From contig NZ_JAQNDA010000011.1 in the NCBI RefSeq assembly GCF_028369065.1, positions 62,001 to 126,000 of the forward strand: DNA of 64,000 nt. Direction: 5' to 3'. Under the pieces are notes generated by a model. That model was not told where the DNA came from. It did not search any database and worked only from the letters and a program-made list of their open reading frames with translations. Positions within the stretch are counted from its first letter, which is position 1; each line of letters begins with the position of its first letter. Of this stretch, positions 37,415 through 47,045 are shown piece after piece. This DNA comes from Marinobacter sp. SS21 (GTDB taxonomy: Bacteria; Pseudomonadota; Gammaproteobacteria; Pseudomonadales; Oleiphilaceae). The translations under genes and the position numbers were made by a program.

Positions 37415-38223
37415 TGGCTTGAATCCTTACCCGACAGCAGGGACGCCGGCAGTTCGGTAGCGAACTCCTTGCCGACATCGATCAACATGACGTCCCGGAG
37501 GATGTTGCGGCCGATCAGGACGGTATTGGAGAGGTGTTCTCGATCTGTCAGGGTGAACTCCGCTTTTTGCCGGTGATTGCCAATGGCAAACTGCAATTCG
37601 ATCACCGCCCTGCGTTCGTATTCCTCGACGTTGGACTGGATAATACGAACATTCCTGACGATCTCGCGTTCGAGCGTCCGATACTGCCCGTCCGAATTGG
37701 GAACCGGCACGTCAAAGCGGACCCAGTTCTGGCCATTCCGTTCGAAACGGCGGATATTGCGTGCATCCAACGACGATGTCTCGGCGCCGCTGTCGATACG
37801 CGCAACGTACACGAAGCCTGGGCCAACAAGATAGAAACGCTCGCGTTCACCGACCACCAGCTTACCGGCCAGCCGATTGGCATAGCCTTCGCGCTCGGTG
37901 TTTTCGGGCGTTTGGGTGATGGCCTCGCAGACCACCGGTGCCGGTAACCGCGGGCAGCTGGGTTTTTCCACTTTCTCCTCGATGGCAGCGAGGATCAGAT
38001 CGGTGTCAGACCGGCTTTGCCGAATCAGGGTGTCGTGGCGTTCCACCGAGGTGGACAGCAGTGAGTTCAGGCCCAAACGCTGCTCGGACATGGCGGAGTC
38101 CAGTTGCCGGATGTCCTCCTTGGGAATCAAGAAAAAGCGATCGCTGGCGCAGCCTGACAACGCGATGACCGCGAGCAGTAGAGCGGCGATTGAATACCCC
38201 GGTTGAAACCATCGAAAAAACAT
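37411..38223 (-). CDS. Retropepsin-like aspartic protease (RimB/RloA type)
   Basis: 270 residues. The signal or lipoprotein leader includes SIAALLLAVIALSGCASDRF with a lipobox LSGC, so it is probably a lipoprotein. A helical region (about 35-105) precedes the protease domain, whose catalytic Asp is in YVARIDSGAETSSLDARNI. A second conserved block is NTVLIGRNILRDVMLIDVG. The domain was once annotated as ATP-dependent zinc protease (DUF785) but is a single-chain retropepsin fold that would dimerise. First gene of the operon, with a 4-nt overlap to the next. AGAGG precedes the ATG. Confidence 0.9.
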   Translation of the reverse strand: MFFRWFQPGYSIAALLLAVIALSGCASDRFFLIPKEDIRQLDSAMSEQRLGLNSLLSTSVERHDTLIRQSRSDTDLILAAIEEKVEKPSCPRLPAPVVCEAITQTPENTEREGYANRLAGKLVVGERERFYLVGPGFVYVARIDSGAETSSLDARNIRRFERNGQNWVRFDVPVPNSDGQYRTLEREIVRNVRIIQSNVEEYERRAVIELQFAIGNHRQKAEFTLTDREHLSNTVLIGRNILRDVMLIDVGKEFATELPASLLSGKDSSQ

Positions 38224-38413
38224 TCAGAACCTCTGGATTTGCAGTGGGAAGACTTCTTCAGGTCTTTTTCCAAACTGCCAACAAAACGCAGGCACCTACC
38301 TGATTCCCTGGCGATTCCTCGGTGCGCACAGTATTGCGCGTGAGTATACAACACTCGGCCTGATCGATGCTTTACCGAAGATTAAGGAAGGCCGGAAATT
38401 GCTCAACGACGTC

Positions 38414-38785
38414 TTAATCGAGTCCGTTCGGGTCTGCGGAAGGGGGGTGGCGTCTGCTCAGGAAGTGGTCGTTGCCGAAAATATCCCCGGATCGCAGGTA
38501 ATCCTGAATGACCGGAGAGCAGTTGAGGTAAAACAGCAGCAGCTCGCGCTGAACGTCCTTGTCCTGGACCCGGGCCGCATACTGAATCAGCTGGCGGATG
38601 GCGTCGTCTCCGCTGGATTCCAGGGATAGGCTATAACGGTCGGTGAGTAATCGGGTCAGGCGGTCGAGATGGAACTCACCAGTGTGGGTGAGGTGGGGGA
38701 GCAGGCGAACCTGGCGCTCCCTGGCCTCGTTGCGGGTGCTGAGGGCGGGATGATCCAAGGTCTTTCGCCAGAGTCGTTTCAGCAT
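38414..38785 (-). CDS. Hypothetical protein
   Basis: 123 residues with no recognised family. It is soluble, helical and Leu/Arg rich: MLKRLWRKTLDHPALSTRNE, LTRLLTDRYSLSLESSGDDA, VQRELLLFYLNCSPVIQDYL. The C-terminus is disordered-looking (RRHPPSADPNGLD). AGGA before the ATG and normal codon use support it as a real gene. It lies 190 nt upstream (in its own direction) of the retropepsin gene but need not be co-transcribed. Confidence 0.65.
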   Translation of the reverse strand: MLKRLWRKTLDHPALSTRNEARERQVRLLPHLTHTGEFHLDRLTRLLTDRYSLSLESSGDDAIRQLIQYAARVQDKDVQRELLLFYLNCSPVIQDYLRSGDIFGNDHFLSRRHPPSADPNGLD

Positions 38786-39100
38786 CTGAATGTCCTGTGG
38801 TTTTTGAATACCTGTCCCTGGGTGGTGCCCCGCGCTGGGCTTCCCAGTCCAGGTGGCAGAACATTGCTTGTATTTTTGCCCATCACATAACTCACTTTCT
38901 AGCCCATAGAGACTGCGCAGTCCAGTTTGAAAACGCTCGGGCCCTGGTTTCAGCGGCTTCCAGCGGCTGAATTTCGCTGTTTTACCAACGCTTCGGCTAT
39001 GAACAGCCGCGACTTGAGAGGGGACGGGTTATTCAGCAGCGTACCGGATACGTTAAACTTGCAGCGAAGGATGATATCCACCATTTTCCAGGAGTGTTAC
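38786..39100. other. Gap upstream of rmuC
   Basis: 315 nt between two divergent genes. The rmuC frame is open far upstream (to 38927), but that part lacks a ribosome site and family similarity. No repeat or RNA gene was seen. Confidence 0.45.
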
Positions 39101-40714
39101 GTGCCCGACTTTACCCAACGGCTTTTGTCCGATCCGCCTGTGGCGGTGGCCCTGCTGATTACCCTGCTGGCCGGCTTGATGTTGATGTCTTTTCTGTATT
39201 TGAGGGGCCGCCGTCAGGTTCAGTGGTTGACGCAGTCCCTGGATGAGGCCCAACAGCAAGTGCGCGACCAGGATTACCAGCAGGCGTTGCAAGCCCAACA
39301 GGCGGAACAGATCGCCAGTCAACGGGACGAGCTGAAAGACCGGTTGGCGGAGCTGGAAGGCGAGCGGGCATCCATCCGGGACCAGGTGGGCGGGCTGGAA
39401 AGCAGAAACGCCGCGCTGGATGCCGAGGGCCGGGCCCGGGCGGAGCGGCTCCAGCAGCTGGAATCTGAACGGGCGGCATTGCAGGCCAAGGCGGATCAGC
39501 TGGCACAGGAACTCCATGACCATCGCGCCCGGCTGCGGGAAAGTGAGGCGGTGATGGCGAAGGAACAGCGCGTCGCGAACGAGAAGCTGGAGCTGCTGGA
39601 GCGCAATCGTGACGCATTGAAACAAGAGTTCGAAAACCTGGCCAACAAGATCTTCGAGCAGAAGAACGAGCGTTTCAGCCAGCAAACCCGCTCCAGTCTG
39701 GACACCTTGCTCAACCCGTTCCGGGACCAGCTCCAGGACTTCCGCAAGCGGGTCGAGGATGTCTACACCACCGAGACCAAGGACCGCCAGGCGCTGCGTT
39801 CCGAAATCAAATCTCTGCAGGAGCTCAATCGTCAGATTACCGAAGAGGCGGCGAATCTGACCAAGGCGCTGAAGGGCGACAAGAAAATTCAGGGCAACTG
39901 GGGCGAACTGATCCTTGAGCGGGTATTGGAACGTTCCGGACTGCGCAAGGGCATCGAGTACGAAACCCAGGGCAGTTACCGGGACGGCGACGGCAACCTA
40001 TTGCGCCCGGATGTCATCGTCCATTTGCCGGACAGTCGCAACCTGGTCGTCGACTCCAAGGTCTCCCTGGTGGCGTACCAGCAGTGGGTGACGGAAGAGG
40101 ACGAGGGCTTGCGGGCCGATGCACTGAAGACCCACGTCGAGGCGGTGCGCGCCCATATCCGCGCCCTGAGCGAGAAGGACTACAGTCAGCTCAACGGCCT
40201 GCACTCGCCGGATTTTGTGCTGCTGTTCATGCCCATCGAGCCGGCCTTTGTGGCGGCATTCCAGCAGGACGAGAACCTGTTCGCAGAAGCCTTTGAGCGA
40301 AAGATTATCGTGGTCACTCCCACCACCTTGCTGGCGACACTGCGCACCATCGAGAACATCTGGCGCTACGAGCGCCAGAGCCAGAACGCCCGGCGCATAG
40401 CCGACCGGGCCGGTGCGGTGTATGACAAGCTGCGGGTGTTTGTGGAAGCCATGGAAAAATTGGGCGGTCAGTTGCAGACGGCGCAGGGCACATACGATGG
40501 GGCGATGAACACGTTAACCCGCGGTCGTGGCAACCTGGTGTCCCAGGCCAATCGCTTTGTCGAGTTGGGGGTTCGTGTTAAAAAAGAGCTGCCGAAGTCC
40601 ATTCTCGACCAGGCCGAAGTCGATGTTGATGCCGGCGACGACGAAGCGCCGTTACGCCGTGATGAAGCCAGTTCCATGGAACGCGAGCAACCGGAAGCCG
40701 TCGAAGAAAAATAA
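39101..40714 (+). CDS. rmuC: DNA recombination protein RmuC
   Basis: 537 residues. An N-terminal membrane helix (VALLITLLAGLMLMSFLYL) precedes a long coiled coil (about 45-215, very rich in Q, E, R and A). The RmuC core begins around 220 (FENLANKIFEQKNERFSQQT; QGNWGELILERVLERSGLRK; VVDSKVSLVAYQ; PTTLLATLRTIENIW). RmuC limits inversion of short repeats and has a restriction-nuclease-like core. I chose GTG 39101 because AGGAG (39090-39094) lies 6 nt upstream; earlier ATGs at 39071 and 38927 lack spacing or support. Confidence 0.93.
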   Translation: MPDFTQRLLSDPPVAVALLITLLAGLMLMSFLYLRGRRQVQWLTQSLDEAQQQVRDQDYQQALQAQQAEQIASQRDELKDRLAELEGERASIRDQVGGLESRNAALDAEGRARAERLQQLESERAALQAKADQLAQELHDHRARLRESEAVMAKEQRVANEKLELLERNRDALKQEFENLANKIFEQKNERFSQQTRSSLDTLLNPFRDQLQDFRKRVEDVYTTETKDRQALRSEIKSLQELNRQITEEAANLTKALKGDKKIQGNWGELILERVLERSGLRKGIEYETQGSYRDGDGNLLRPDVIVHLPDSRNLVVDSKVSLVAYQQWVTEEDEGLRADALKTHVEAVRAHIRALSEKDYSQLNGLHSPDFVLLFMPIEPAFVAAFQQDENLFAEAFERKIIVVTPTTLLATLRTIENIWRYERQSQNARRIADRAGAVYDKLRVFVEAMEKLGGQLQTAQGTYDGAMNTLTRGRGNLVSQANRFVELGVRVKKELPKSILDQAEVDVDAGDDEAPLRRDEASSMEREQPEAVEEK

Positions 40715-40741
40715 CCTGCAAGATTCAATGGAGAAAGCCGT

Positions 40742-41593
40742 ATGTCGGTGACCAACAATGCAGTCCGAACTTTCTTCCAGGGGGCGGTGCTGGCGTCGGT
40801 TCTCTGGGTGACCGGCGTGGCGGCGCTGCCTCCGGAACATGAGGTGCGACGGTTGATGCTGGCGACCGAGGCCGCGGTGTCGGAGCAAAAGTGGGGCGAG
40901 GCGGGTGAGTACCTGAATCGCCTGCAGGCGCTGGAAGCTGACAAGCCGGCGGATTATCTCTACTATCGCGGCCGTGTGATGTTTGAAGCCGGGCATTACA
41001 ACGAAGCCCGTTCCGCGTTGGAGCAGTACATCGCAGCCAGTGGTGCCGAGGCGCGGCACTACAACGCGGCCCTCCAGCTAATTACCGAACTTGAGAAAGC
41101 GCAGCGGGCGACCAGCAACGGTATCGATGCGTCTGCAAGCGGTGAACCAGTGGCGGTGATTGAACCCGCCGGTGACGAGTCCCTGCAGAGTTTGCGCCGG
41201 CTGTACCTGACCAATTCCGATGCCAGTGCCTTGACCATTCATATCAACAGCCTGTTGGAACTGAACGGCTGGCGGCAGAGTCGAGGCGCGGTGTTGGACG
41301 GCTCCCCTCCGGATATTCAATACAAGGTGGCCGCGGGCAATGGCGAGATTCGGATACAGCAATCCGCAGCCCCGCGCTCTGCCGGACCTCGCCAGGTGTC
41401 CACCGAGGCATTGCCCGTGTACGGGGTGAACCCCGTGGTGCACTGGGACTGCGAGCCGGCGACCCAGACCTGCTGGATCTACGATCCCCGGGACGGGTCG
41501 CGGCTGATCCAGCTAGGTCATGACCGCGAGAAGACCCGGGACGCAGCCCGTACCTTGGGTCGGCTGATCAAGACTCTGCAGAATCCGGGGTAA
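40742..41593 (+). CDS. Exported TPR-like protein of unknown function
   Basis: 283 residues. An N-terminal signal or anchor (GAVLASVLWVTGVAALPP) is followed by TPR-like helices (about 33-120; EQKWGEAGEYLNRLQALEAD, YYRGRVMFEAGHYNEARSAL). A C-terminal globular part holds two Cys that could pair (WDCEPATQTCWIYDPRDGSR). Function is not recognised. GGAG precedes the ATG. It starts 27 nt after rmuC and may be co-transcribed. It is convergent with the AraC gene. Confidence 0.75.
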   Translation: MSVTNNAVRTFFQGAVLASVLWVTGVAALPPEHEVRRLMLATEAAVSEQKWGEAGEYLNRLQALEADKPADYLYYRGRVMFEAGHYNEARSALEQYIAASGAEARHYNAALQLITELEKAQRATSNGIDASASGEPVAVIEPAGDESLQSLRRLYLTNSDASALTIHINSLLELNGWRQSRGAVLDGSPPDIQYKVAAGNGEIRIQQSAAPRSAGPRQVSTEALPVYGVNPVVHWDCEPATQTCWIYDPRDGSRLIQLGHDREKTRDAARTLGRLIKTLQNPG

Positions 41594-41597
41594 CGCT

Positions 41598-42605
41598 TCA
41601 GCCCCGGTCGCCGTCCCGATAAGCGCCGGGGGTGACGCCCGTCCATTTCTTGAACGCCCGGTGGAAGGTGGAGGGCTCCGTGAAGCCGACCCGGTGGGCG
41701 ATGTCGTTGATGGGCAGGTCCTGGCGGCTGAGCAGGTAGATTGCCAGGTCTCGCCGGAGCAGGTCCTTGATTTCCTGAAACGAGGTGTTTTCCTGCTTCA
41801 GCCTGCGCCGCAGGGTTTGCGGGCTGGTGTGAAGCTCTGCTGCAATCCACTCGAAATCCGGCAACGGCTTGGAAAAGTCCCGACCAATCAGCGTCCGTAT
41901 CCGCCCTGTGTAGGTGTTGCTTTCATCCGGTCTTGAGAGCAGATCGGCGGGTGACGTCTTCAGAAACTGCACCATTTCGGCCTTGTCCCGAATCACTGGA
42001 GCCGACAGGAAGCGTTTGTCGAAGCTCAGGCTGGTTTCCTCGGCCTCAAAGGTCAGCGGGCAGTGAAAGATGTGCCGGTACTCGTCGCCATGCTCGGGCC
42101 GAGGGTAGTTGAACGACGCCTTCTCCAGTTCCACCGGCTGACCGATAAGCCAGCAGCCCAGCCGGTGCCAGATCACCAGAATGCTTTCCCGCAGGAAATA
42201 CATCGGGTCGTGGATATCGCCTTCGATCAGAGTGACCAGGCGAGCCTGTTTGCCGGACGAATCCAGTCCCATGCACACCGTGGGTTCGAACAGTCGCGAG
42301 AATTGGTAGGCCCGTTCATAGACTGCTTCCAGCGTAGCGCAGTCGATCACCAGGGCGCACATGGTGGCAAAGGTGCCGGGCCAGCAGCGGCGAGGGCCCA
42401 TGCCCATGAACTCGTCTTGCATTCCTGCCCAGATCGCCTGCATCAGCCGGCTATACTGGGTGCTGTTGACGCGGGCCTTTTCAATGCGTAGCAGGTCCGG
42501 CGAAATACCGGCCTGACGTAGCATGTCGCCGGTATCGAATCCGGCCCGTTCGGCACCGGACAGGGCGGCCTGGACAAAGTGTCGGGATACGGTCAGCTCT
42601 GACAT
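41598..42605 (-). CDS. AraC-family transcriptional regulator
   Basis: 335 residues. An N-terminal arabinose-binding-type sensor domain (about 15-190) is followed by a C-terminal AraC double helix-turn-helix (about 235-330; AAELHTSPQTLRRRLKQENT, then INDIAHRVGFTEPSTFHRAF, KKWTGVTPGAYR). It is divergent from the CoA-transferase gene (178-nt gap) and probably controls it, likely with a fatty acid or acyl-CoA as effector. The effector is an inference from related regulators of lipid genes. Confidence 0.92.
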   Translation of the reverse strand: MSELTVSRHFVQAALSGAERAGFDTGDMLRQAGISPDLLRIEKARVNSTQYSRLMQAIWAGMQDEFMGMGPRRCWPGTFATMCALVIDCATLEAVYERAYQFSRLFEPTVCMGLDSSGKQARLVTLIEGDIHDPMYFLRESILVIWHRLGCWLIGQPVELEKASFNYPRPEHGDEYRHIFHCPLTFEAEETSLSFDKRFLSAPVIRDKAEMVQFLKTSPADLLSRPDESNTYTGRIRTLIGRDFSKPLPDFEWIAAELHTSPQTLRRRLKQENTSFQEIKDLLRRDLAIYLLSRQDLPINDIAHRVGFTEPSTFHRAFKKWTGVTPGAYRDGDRG

Positions 42606-42783
42606 TTTGGGGTCCGAATGGAGTGACGAAGCCCATCATAAGGCGGTGTAGGTACATTGCAACTGGCAAGGCTGGCAGAAATGGCTAATTGAAATGGCGT
42701 TCGCCACCGTTGGCCTGGAAGGCAAAACCGGTCAGCATCGCAGGGACCACTGATCCCGCCTGACAACAATTCGAGGAGATTTT

Positions 42784-43920
42784 ATGCCCGGCCCCCTTCA
42801 GCAACTCAAGGTGCTGGATTTCAGCACCCTCCTGCCTGGTCCCTATGCCACCATGATGTTGGCGGACATGGGGGCTGATGTCTTGCGCGTGGAGGCACCC
42901 GACCGCCTGGATCTGACCCGGGTGATGCCGCCTCACGACGACGGCGTCAGTACCGCCCACACTTACCTCAATCGGGGCAAACGCTCTCTGGGCCTGAATC
43001 TGAAGGCTCCGGGCAGCGCTGAGATCGTCAAGAAGCTGGTCCTGGAGTACGACATCGTTATCGAACAGTTCCGGCCCGGGGTCATGGACCGTCTGGGGAT
43101 TGGCTATGACGTCCTGAAAGCCATCAACCCGCGGCTGATTTACTGCGCCATCACCGGTTATGGCCAGACCGGCCCTTATAAGGACCGGGCCGGACATGAC
43201 ATCAATTACCTCTCCATTGCCGGCGTCAGCAGTCACTGTGGACGCCAGGACGGTGGGCCGCCGCCGCTTGGCATTCAGGTGGCGGACGTGGCCGGCGGCT
43301 CCCACCATGCGGTGATGGGAATTCTGGCGGCGGTCATCCATCGCCAGCACACCGGGGAAGGGCAGTATGTGGACATCAGCATGACCGACGCCGCCTTCGC
43401 CCTCAACGCCATGGCCGGAGCGGCCTGCCTGGCCGGTGGGGCGGAACAGCAACCGGAGGGGGCGCTGCTCAATGGCGGTAGCTTCTACGATTACTACCAG
43501 ACTGCGGATGGCCGCTGGCTGTCGGTGGGAAGTCTCGAACCGCAATTCCTCGCCCGGCTCTGTGCCGTGATCGAGCGCCCGGACCTGCAAAGCTACGGTC
43601 TGAGCCAGAACCCGGAGCATCAGCAAGCGCTGAAAGAGGCCCTGAAAACCGCCATTGGCCAAAAGTCCCTGGCACAATGGCAGGCCATCTTCGCCGAGCA
43701 GGACGCCTGTGTGGAGCCCGTACTAACCATCACGGAAGCGGCTCAGCATCCCCAGCTGAAAGCCCGGGACATGGTGATCGACGTGGCCAAGCCGGATGGG
43801 CGGACCCAAAAACAGATCGGCCACCCCATCAAGTTTGAAAAAACGCCGTGTGAGAGTGGGTACATCGGTCGCACCCTGGGAGCTGACAATGAAGACCTGG
43901 AGGGCGAGCAGATTCCGTAG
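42784..43920 (+). CDS. CaiB/BaiF (type III) CoA-transferase family protein
   Basis: 378 residues. Family motifs are LKVLDFSTLLPGPYATMMLA, GADVLRVEAP, RGKRSLGLNLKAP and DIVIEQFRPGVMDRLGIGYD, with the catalytic Asp expected in KDRAGHDINYLSIAG. Members move CoA between carboxylic acids or racemise alpha-methylacyl-CoA; the substrate cannot be told. GAGGAG precedes the ATG. The TAG stop at 43918-43920 lies inside a REP-like palindrome, so the natural 3' end may have been altered by its insertion. Confidence 0.92.
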   Translation: MPGPLQQLKVLDFSTLLPGPYATMMLADMGADVLRVEAPDRLDLTRVMPPHDDGVSTAHTYLNRGKRSLGLNLKAPGSAEIVKKLVLEYDIVIEQFRPGVMDRLGIGYDVLKAINPRLIYCAITGYGQTGPYKDRAGHDINYLSIAGVSSHCGRQDGGPPPLGIQVADVAGGSHHAVMGILAAVIHRQHTGEGQYVDISMTDAAFALNAMAGAACLAGGAEQQPEGALLNGGSFYDYYQTADGRWLSVGSLEPQFLARLCAVIERPDLQSYGLSQNPEHQQALKEALKTAIGQKSLAQWQAIFAEQDACVEPVLTITEAAQHPQLKARDMVIDVAKPDGRTQKQIGHPIKFEKTPCESGYIGRTLGADNEDLEGEQIP

Positions 43921-43947
43921 GATACGGTTCGCGTTGCGAACCGCATC
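43917..43947. repeat. REP-like palindrome, copy 2
   Basis: GTAG followed by GATACGGTTCGC-GTT-GCGAACCGCATC, a self-complementary unit related to the elements at 34769 and 59613. Its first bases form the stop codon of the CoA-transferase gene. Confidence 0.7.
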
Positions 43948-43993
43948 GGTCAACCGAAGGGGGTTTGCGGCCGTGTCATGCGAATCTGAAAAA

Positions 43994-44041
43994 AAAACCA
44001 ACAAAAAACCCCGGCGAGGCCGGGGTTTTTTGTTGGTTTTT
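43994..44041. terminator. Bidirectional terminator between CoA-transferase and lipase
   Basis: A very long stem (about 43995-44015 with 44019-44040) with core ACCCCGGC / GCCGGGGT and A- and T-runs on the flanks. It serves both convergent genes. Confidence 0.92.
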
Positions 44042-44050
44042 AGGCAAGCC

Positions 44051-46747
44051 TTAGGGGTTGGTCATGAACAGCGTAATGGTCTCGGTGACCATCTGGCCAA
44101 ATGCCGAAGCCGGATCAGCAGACACCGGGGTGCCATGGTTGCCATCCGCGTACTCGGTGATGTTGGTCAGCCCAAGAGTCAGCGGCTGGGTACCCGCCAG
44201 CGGTGCGTTGAAGCTGTCAATCGACACCGGCACTACCACGCCACCCACTTCCGCGTTGAACACGCCAGACAGCGCCGGGACGCCCCAGGCGTCGTCGTCA
44301 GCAGCGTTGGGCAGTACCGTATCACCATTGACCTGAGACAGCAGGATCTGGTCGCTCTGGCCACTGAGGTTGTCCACGAAATTGATCGGATCGGCGGTGT
44401 CGAGGGCACCCTGGAACACATTGAAGTAGGTTTCCAGACTGGCATCACCCTGTTCCAGACCGGCGGCTTGCTGCAGGCCGAGGAAGATGGCCGGTGCAAA
44501 GGCCGGTGAATTTTGTGCCATACCGGCGATGTTACCACCGGGCGTTAACAGGCTGGCGGCATTGATGTCGTTTACGCCCACCGTAGTATCCAGTCCGGCC
44601 AGCTGGTTGGCATTAACCGCAGCGACGAATGGGGTGCCGGTGATGGTGCCGAATGAGTGGCCGACGAAGTAGGTGGACGGCGCCGCATCGATGGCGAATG
44701 ATGGGTTGCCGGTGATGTCCGGCAGAGTAAGGCCCGGCAAGCTGGCCCTGAGGTTCATCAGATCCACGGAGCCCTGGCGGATGTTGTCACGGGTGTTTAG
44801 GAAATTACTGAGGTTTAGGAACAGGCTGCCGGAATCTCCTGCGCCGTTTTCGTAGTCAATCGGCGCGACAGTGCCCGGTACCGGAGCATAGAAGCCAAAG
44901 TGGCGTTCGCTTTCCACCTGAGCCGAGATGCCTGGAACCGTGCTTCCAGCATTTACTGCTGTGCTCTCAATAGAAAGGAGTCCTCCCATGCTGGTTGCCG
45001 CTTCGGCCCCACATGCGCCTCCAAGTACTTCAGATATGGCGGTCGCGTCATCTGCACTGAGTGGGCAAGGAGCGGCTCGCAGTTGGGCTAGCAAACCAAG
45101 AGACAGCTGGGCATTGATCAGGGCTTGTCGATTCGTGTCATTTACTTCTAAGCCCGCCCCAGCCAGCAGTTGGTCGGCCAAAGCTAGTTGTTCGCTCTCG
45201 GTAAAGGCGCCGATCCCGTGCAGTGGCAGATCAATACCAAAGACCGCGTAGCCGTTTGCAGCCAGCGCGGTGCCGAAGGTCAACATGGCGCTGCGATCCG
45301 TGGTGATGCCGTGTTGATAGACGACAACGCCGGAAATATCGCCATCTGAAGGGTACAGCGCCAGCAAGGGCACGGCTTCTTCAGACCGCTGTTTCGGGAA
45401 CGGGAATACATAGTTTACGGCAGTGGATACGCTGGGGTCGGCTTGCGGAATGGCGAGTCCCAGCCCCGCAAACGCGGTATTCAGTGCCGTTGCCAGGTCA
45501 TCATCCGCCACCCAGGAGTTGGTCAGTACCGTGGATGACGAGTTGCCCAGATAGTAGGGCAGGTTGATCGTGCCCTCGACGGCCAGGACGTCGGTTGAGC
45601 TCGCGCCAACGGCGGTCAGTACGCTGCTGGTCGGAGCTGACAGCAGGGTCACCGGTTTGGTGGATGCCAGATCCAGGGTGATGTCGGAAGCGTTCCGGTT
45701 GGACTGATTCGGCAGCAAGGCATCGAAGTTACCGGCCAGCGCAATGCCCACACAGTTGATGGCCGTTTGGCCAGTCAGGCTCGCACAACCGGCGGGCGGT
45801 GCGGCATCAAAGATTGGAGACAGCGCTGCCTGAAGTTCTGCGGACGGGAAACCATCCACGGTTGCGGTGACGGCGACATTGACGGTGGCGAAGTCGCCCG
45901 CGCCAGCCTCAACGGCTGCGCTGGCGGCACTGACCTTCAGGAAGGTGCCCAATTGGTCGGCAAACCACGCCGCCGGTTCCGCAATATACTGCAGCACCTT
46001 CTCGTCATTGGAGGTGGTGAAGCTGTAACTGATGGCGATCTGGTCGTCGGTCAGCCCCAGTGCGGCGCCAGCCACGGCTTCCCAAAGATTGTTGATGATG
46101 GAGCGAACCGGCGCCAGGGCTGAGCTGGCCAGCGGCTGGGTTTCGTCGGTGAGGCCGGCGTAGGTGGGCGACTGGATAATGGCGTCGCCGTTGATGTCGG
46201 TGACGTCGGTGGTCACCACCACAATGTAGCGCTTACGCGGATTCAGGGGCTCCAGCGGCAGCAGACGAATGGCTGATGTGCCGTCCAGGGTTTCCACGTC
46301 GGCGCGAACAGAAGGCAGGCCGCCTACGGTGGGGGGTTCGCTATTGGCCAGACCCTGCACAGGATCGCCACTGGCGTATTCCAGTTCCAGAAGGAACACG
46401 GTCTGACCCGCAACCACCGTGCTGGCATCAATCTGGCCGTTGAACTGGATCACCGCCGGCGCCACGGTGGAGGCACCACTTAGCTCGTTGAGTGCGGTGG
46501 TTACAGGTGGTGAGCTGTCGGGCACACCGAAGGTTCCGTCACCCTGCTCTGAGTCAAAGATCAAATCATTCGGGATCGGTAGCTCACTGGTGATCGGATT
46601 GAAGATCGGCCAGGTTTTGCCATCGATCGCGGGGTTGTTGATCTTGTAGTCCGGATCTGCGTTCGCCCCAGTTTGGGCATCGCCGAAACAACCGGTCAGC
46701 CCAACGGTGGAGGCCACGGCAAGACTTAGAAGGTTTTTTTTGAACAT
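44051..46747 (-). CDS. Large lipoprotein lipase, Pla-1/cef family
   Basis: 898 residues. The leader MFKKNLLSLAVASTVGLTGC has a lipobox (Cys20), so it is a surface or periplasmic lipoprotein. The N-terminal half (about 25-420) fits the lipase N-terminal domain of the Pla-1/cef extracellular lipase family. The catalytic half begins near 430 (GVVYQHGITTDRSAMLTFG) and the nucleophile Ser698 is in GHSFG. A candidate Asp is in SQVNGDTVLPNAADD and a His in EYADGNHGTPVS. It is typical of Marinobacter, Alcanivorax and Shewanella. Codon use changes around 44940-45190. AGGAAAAGG precedes the ATG. Confidence 0.9.
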   Translation of the reverse strand: MFKKNLLSLAVASTVGLTGCFGDAQTGANADPDYKINNPAIDGKTWPIFNPITSELPIPNDLIFDSEQGDGTFGVPDSSPPVTTALNELSGASTVAPAVIQFNGQIDASTVVAGQTVFLLELEYASGDPVQGLANSEPPTVGGLPSVRADVETLDGTSAIRLLPLEPLNPRKRYIVVVTTDVTDINGDAIIQSPTYAGLTDETQPLASSALAPVRSIINNLWEAVAGAALGLTDDQIAISYSFTTSNDEKVLQYIAEPAAWFADQLGTFLKVSAASAAVEAGAGDFATVNVAVTATVDGFPSAELQAALSPIFDAAPPAGCASLTGQTAINCVGIALAGNFDALLPNQSNRNASDITLDLASTKPVTLLSAPTSSVLTAVGASSTDVLAVEGTINLPYYLGNSSSTVLTNSWVADDDLATALNTAFAGLGLAIPQADPSVSTAVNYVFPFPKQRSEEAVPLLALYPSDGDISGVVVYQHGITTDRSAMLTFGTALAANGYAVFGIDLPLHGIGAFTESEQLALADQLLAGAGLEVNDTNRQALINAQLSLGLLAQLRAAPCPLSADDATAISEVLGGACGAEAATSMGGLLSIESTAVNAGSTVPGISAQVESERHFGFYAPVPGTVAPIDYENGAGDSGSLFLNLSNFLNTRDNIRQGSVDLMNLRASLPGLTLPDITGNPSFAIDAAPSTYFVGHSFGTITGTPFVAAVNANQLAGLDTTVGVNDINAASLLTPGGNIAGMAQNSPAFAPAIFLGLQQAAGLEQGDASLETYFNVFQGALDTADPINFVDNLSGQSDQILLSQVNGDTVLPNAADDDAWGVPALSGVFNAEVGGVVVPVSIDSFNAPLAGTQPLTLGLTNITEYADGNHGTPVSADPASAFGQMVTETITLFMTNP

Positions 46748-47045
46748 GGGTGGAACCTTTTCCTGTTGTTGTGTCGTTATAGTCGATCGCTAACGGGGCC
46801 GGTGGAGACCGGTAAGCCGAATGTCAGCAATCGGTTTTGTCTGATTCTTTGGGTCAGCGCTAACTGCCACTTTCTGTCAGTCTGACTATATCGAAAGTGG
46901 GCGGATACTGTTGATCGCTCTAAAGTGTGATTCTTCCCAATCCGGTAATCGAGACTTACATTCATGGAAAATAGATGGCGGGCGGGGGTTTGTCGAGCCC
47001 GCAGCTAGCTCTGCAGGCTCCTCGTAACAAACCGTTGCAATTGGA

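Noticed and set aside
46777..46965. Small frame of 62 codons upstream of the lipase
   Set aside because: No ribosome site, atypical composition, and it lies where the lipase promoter should be.
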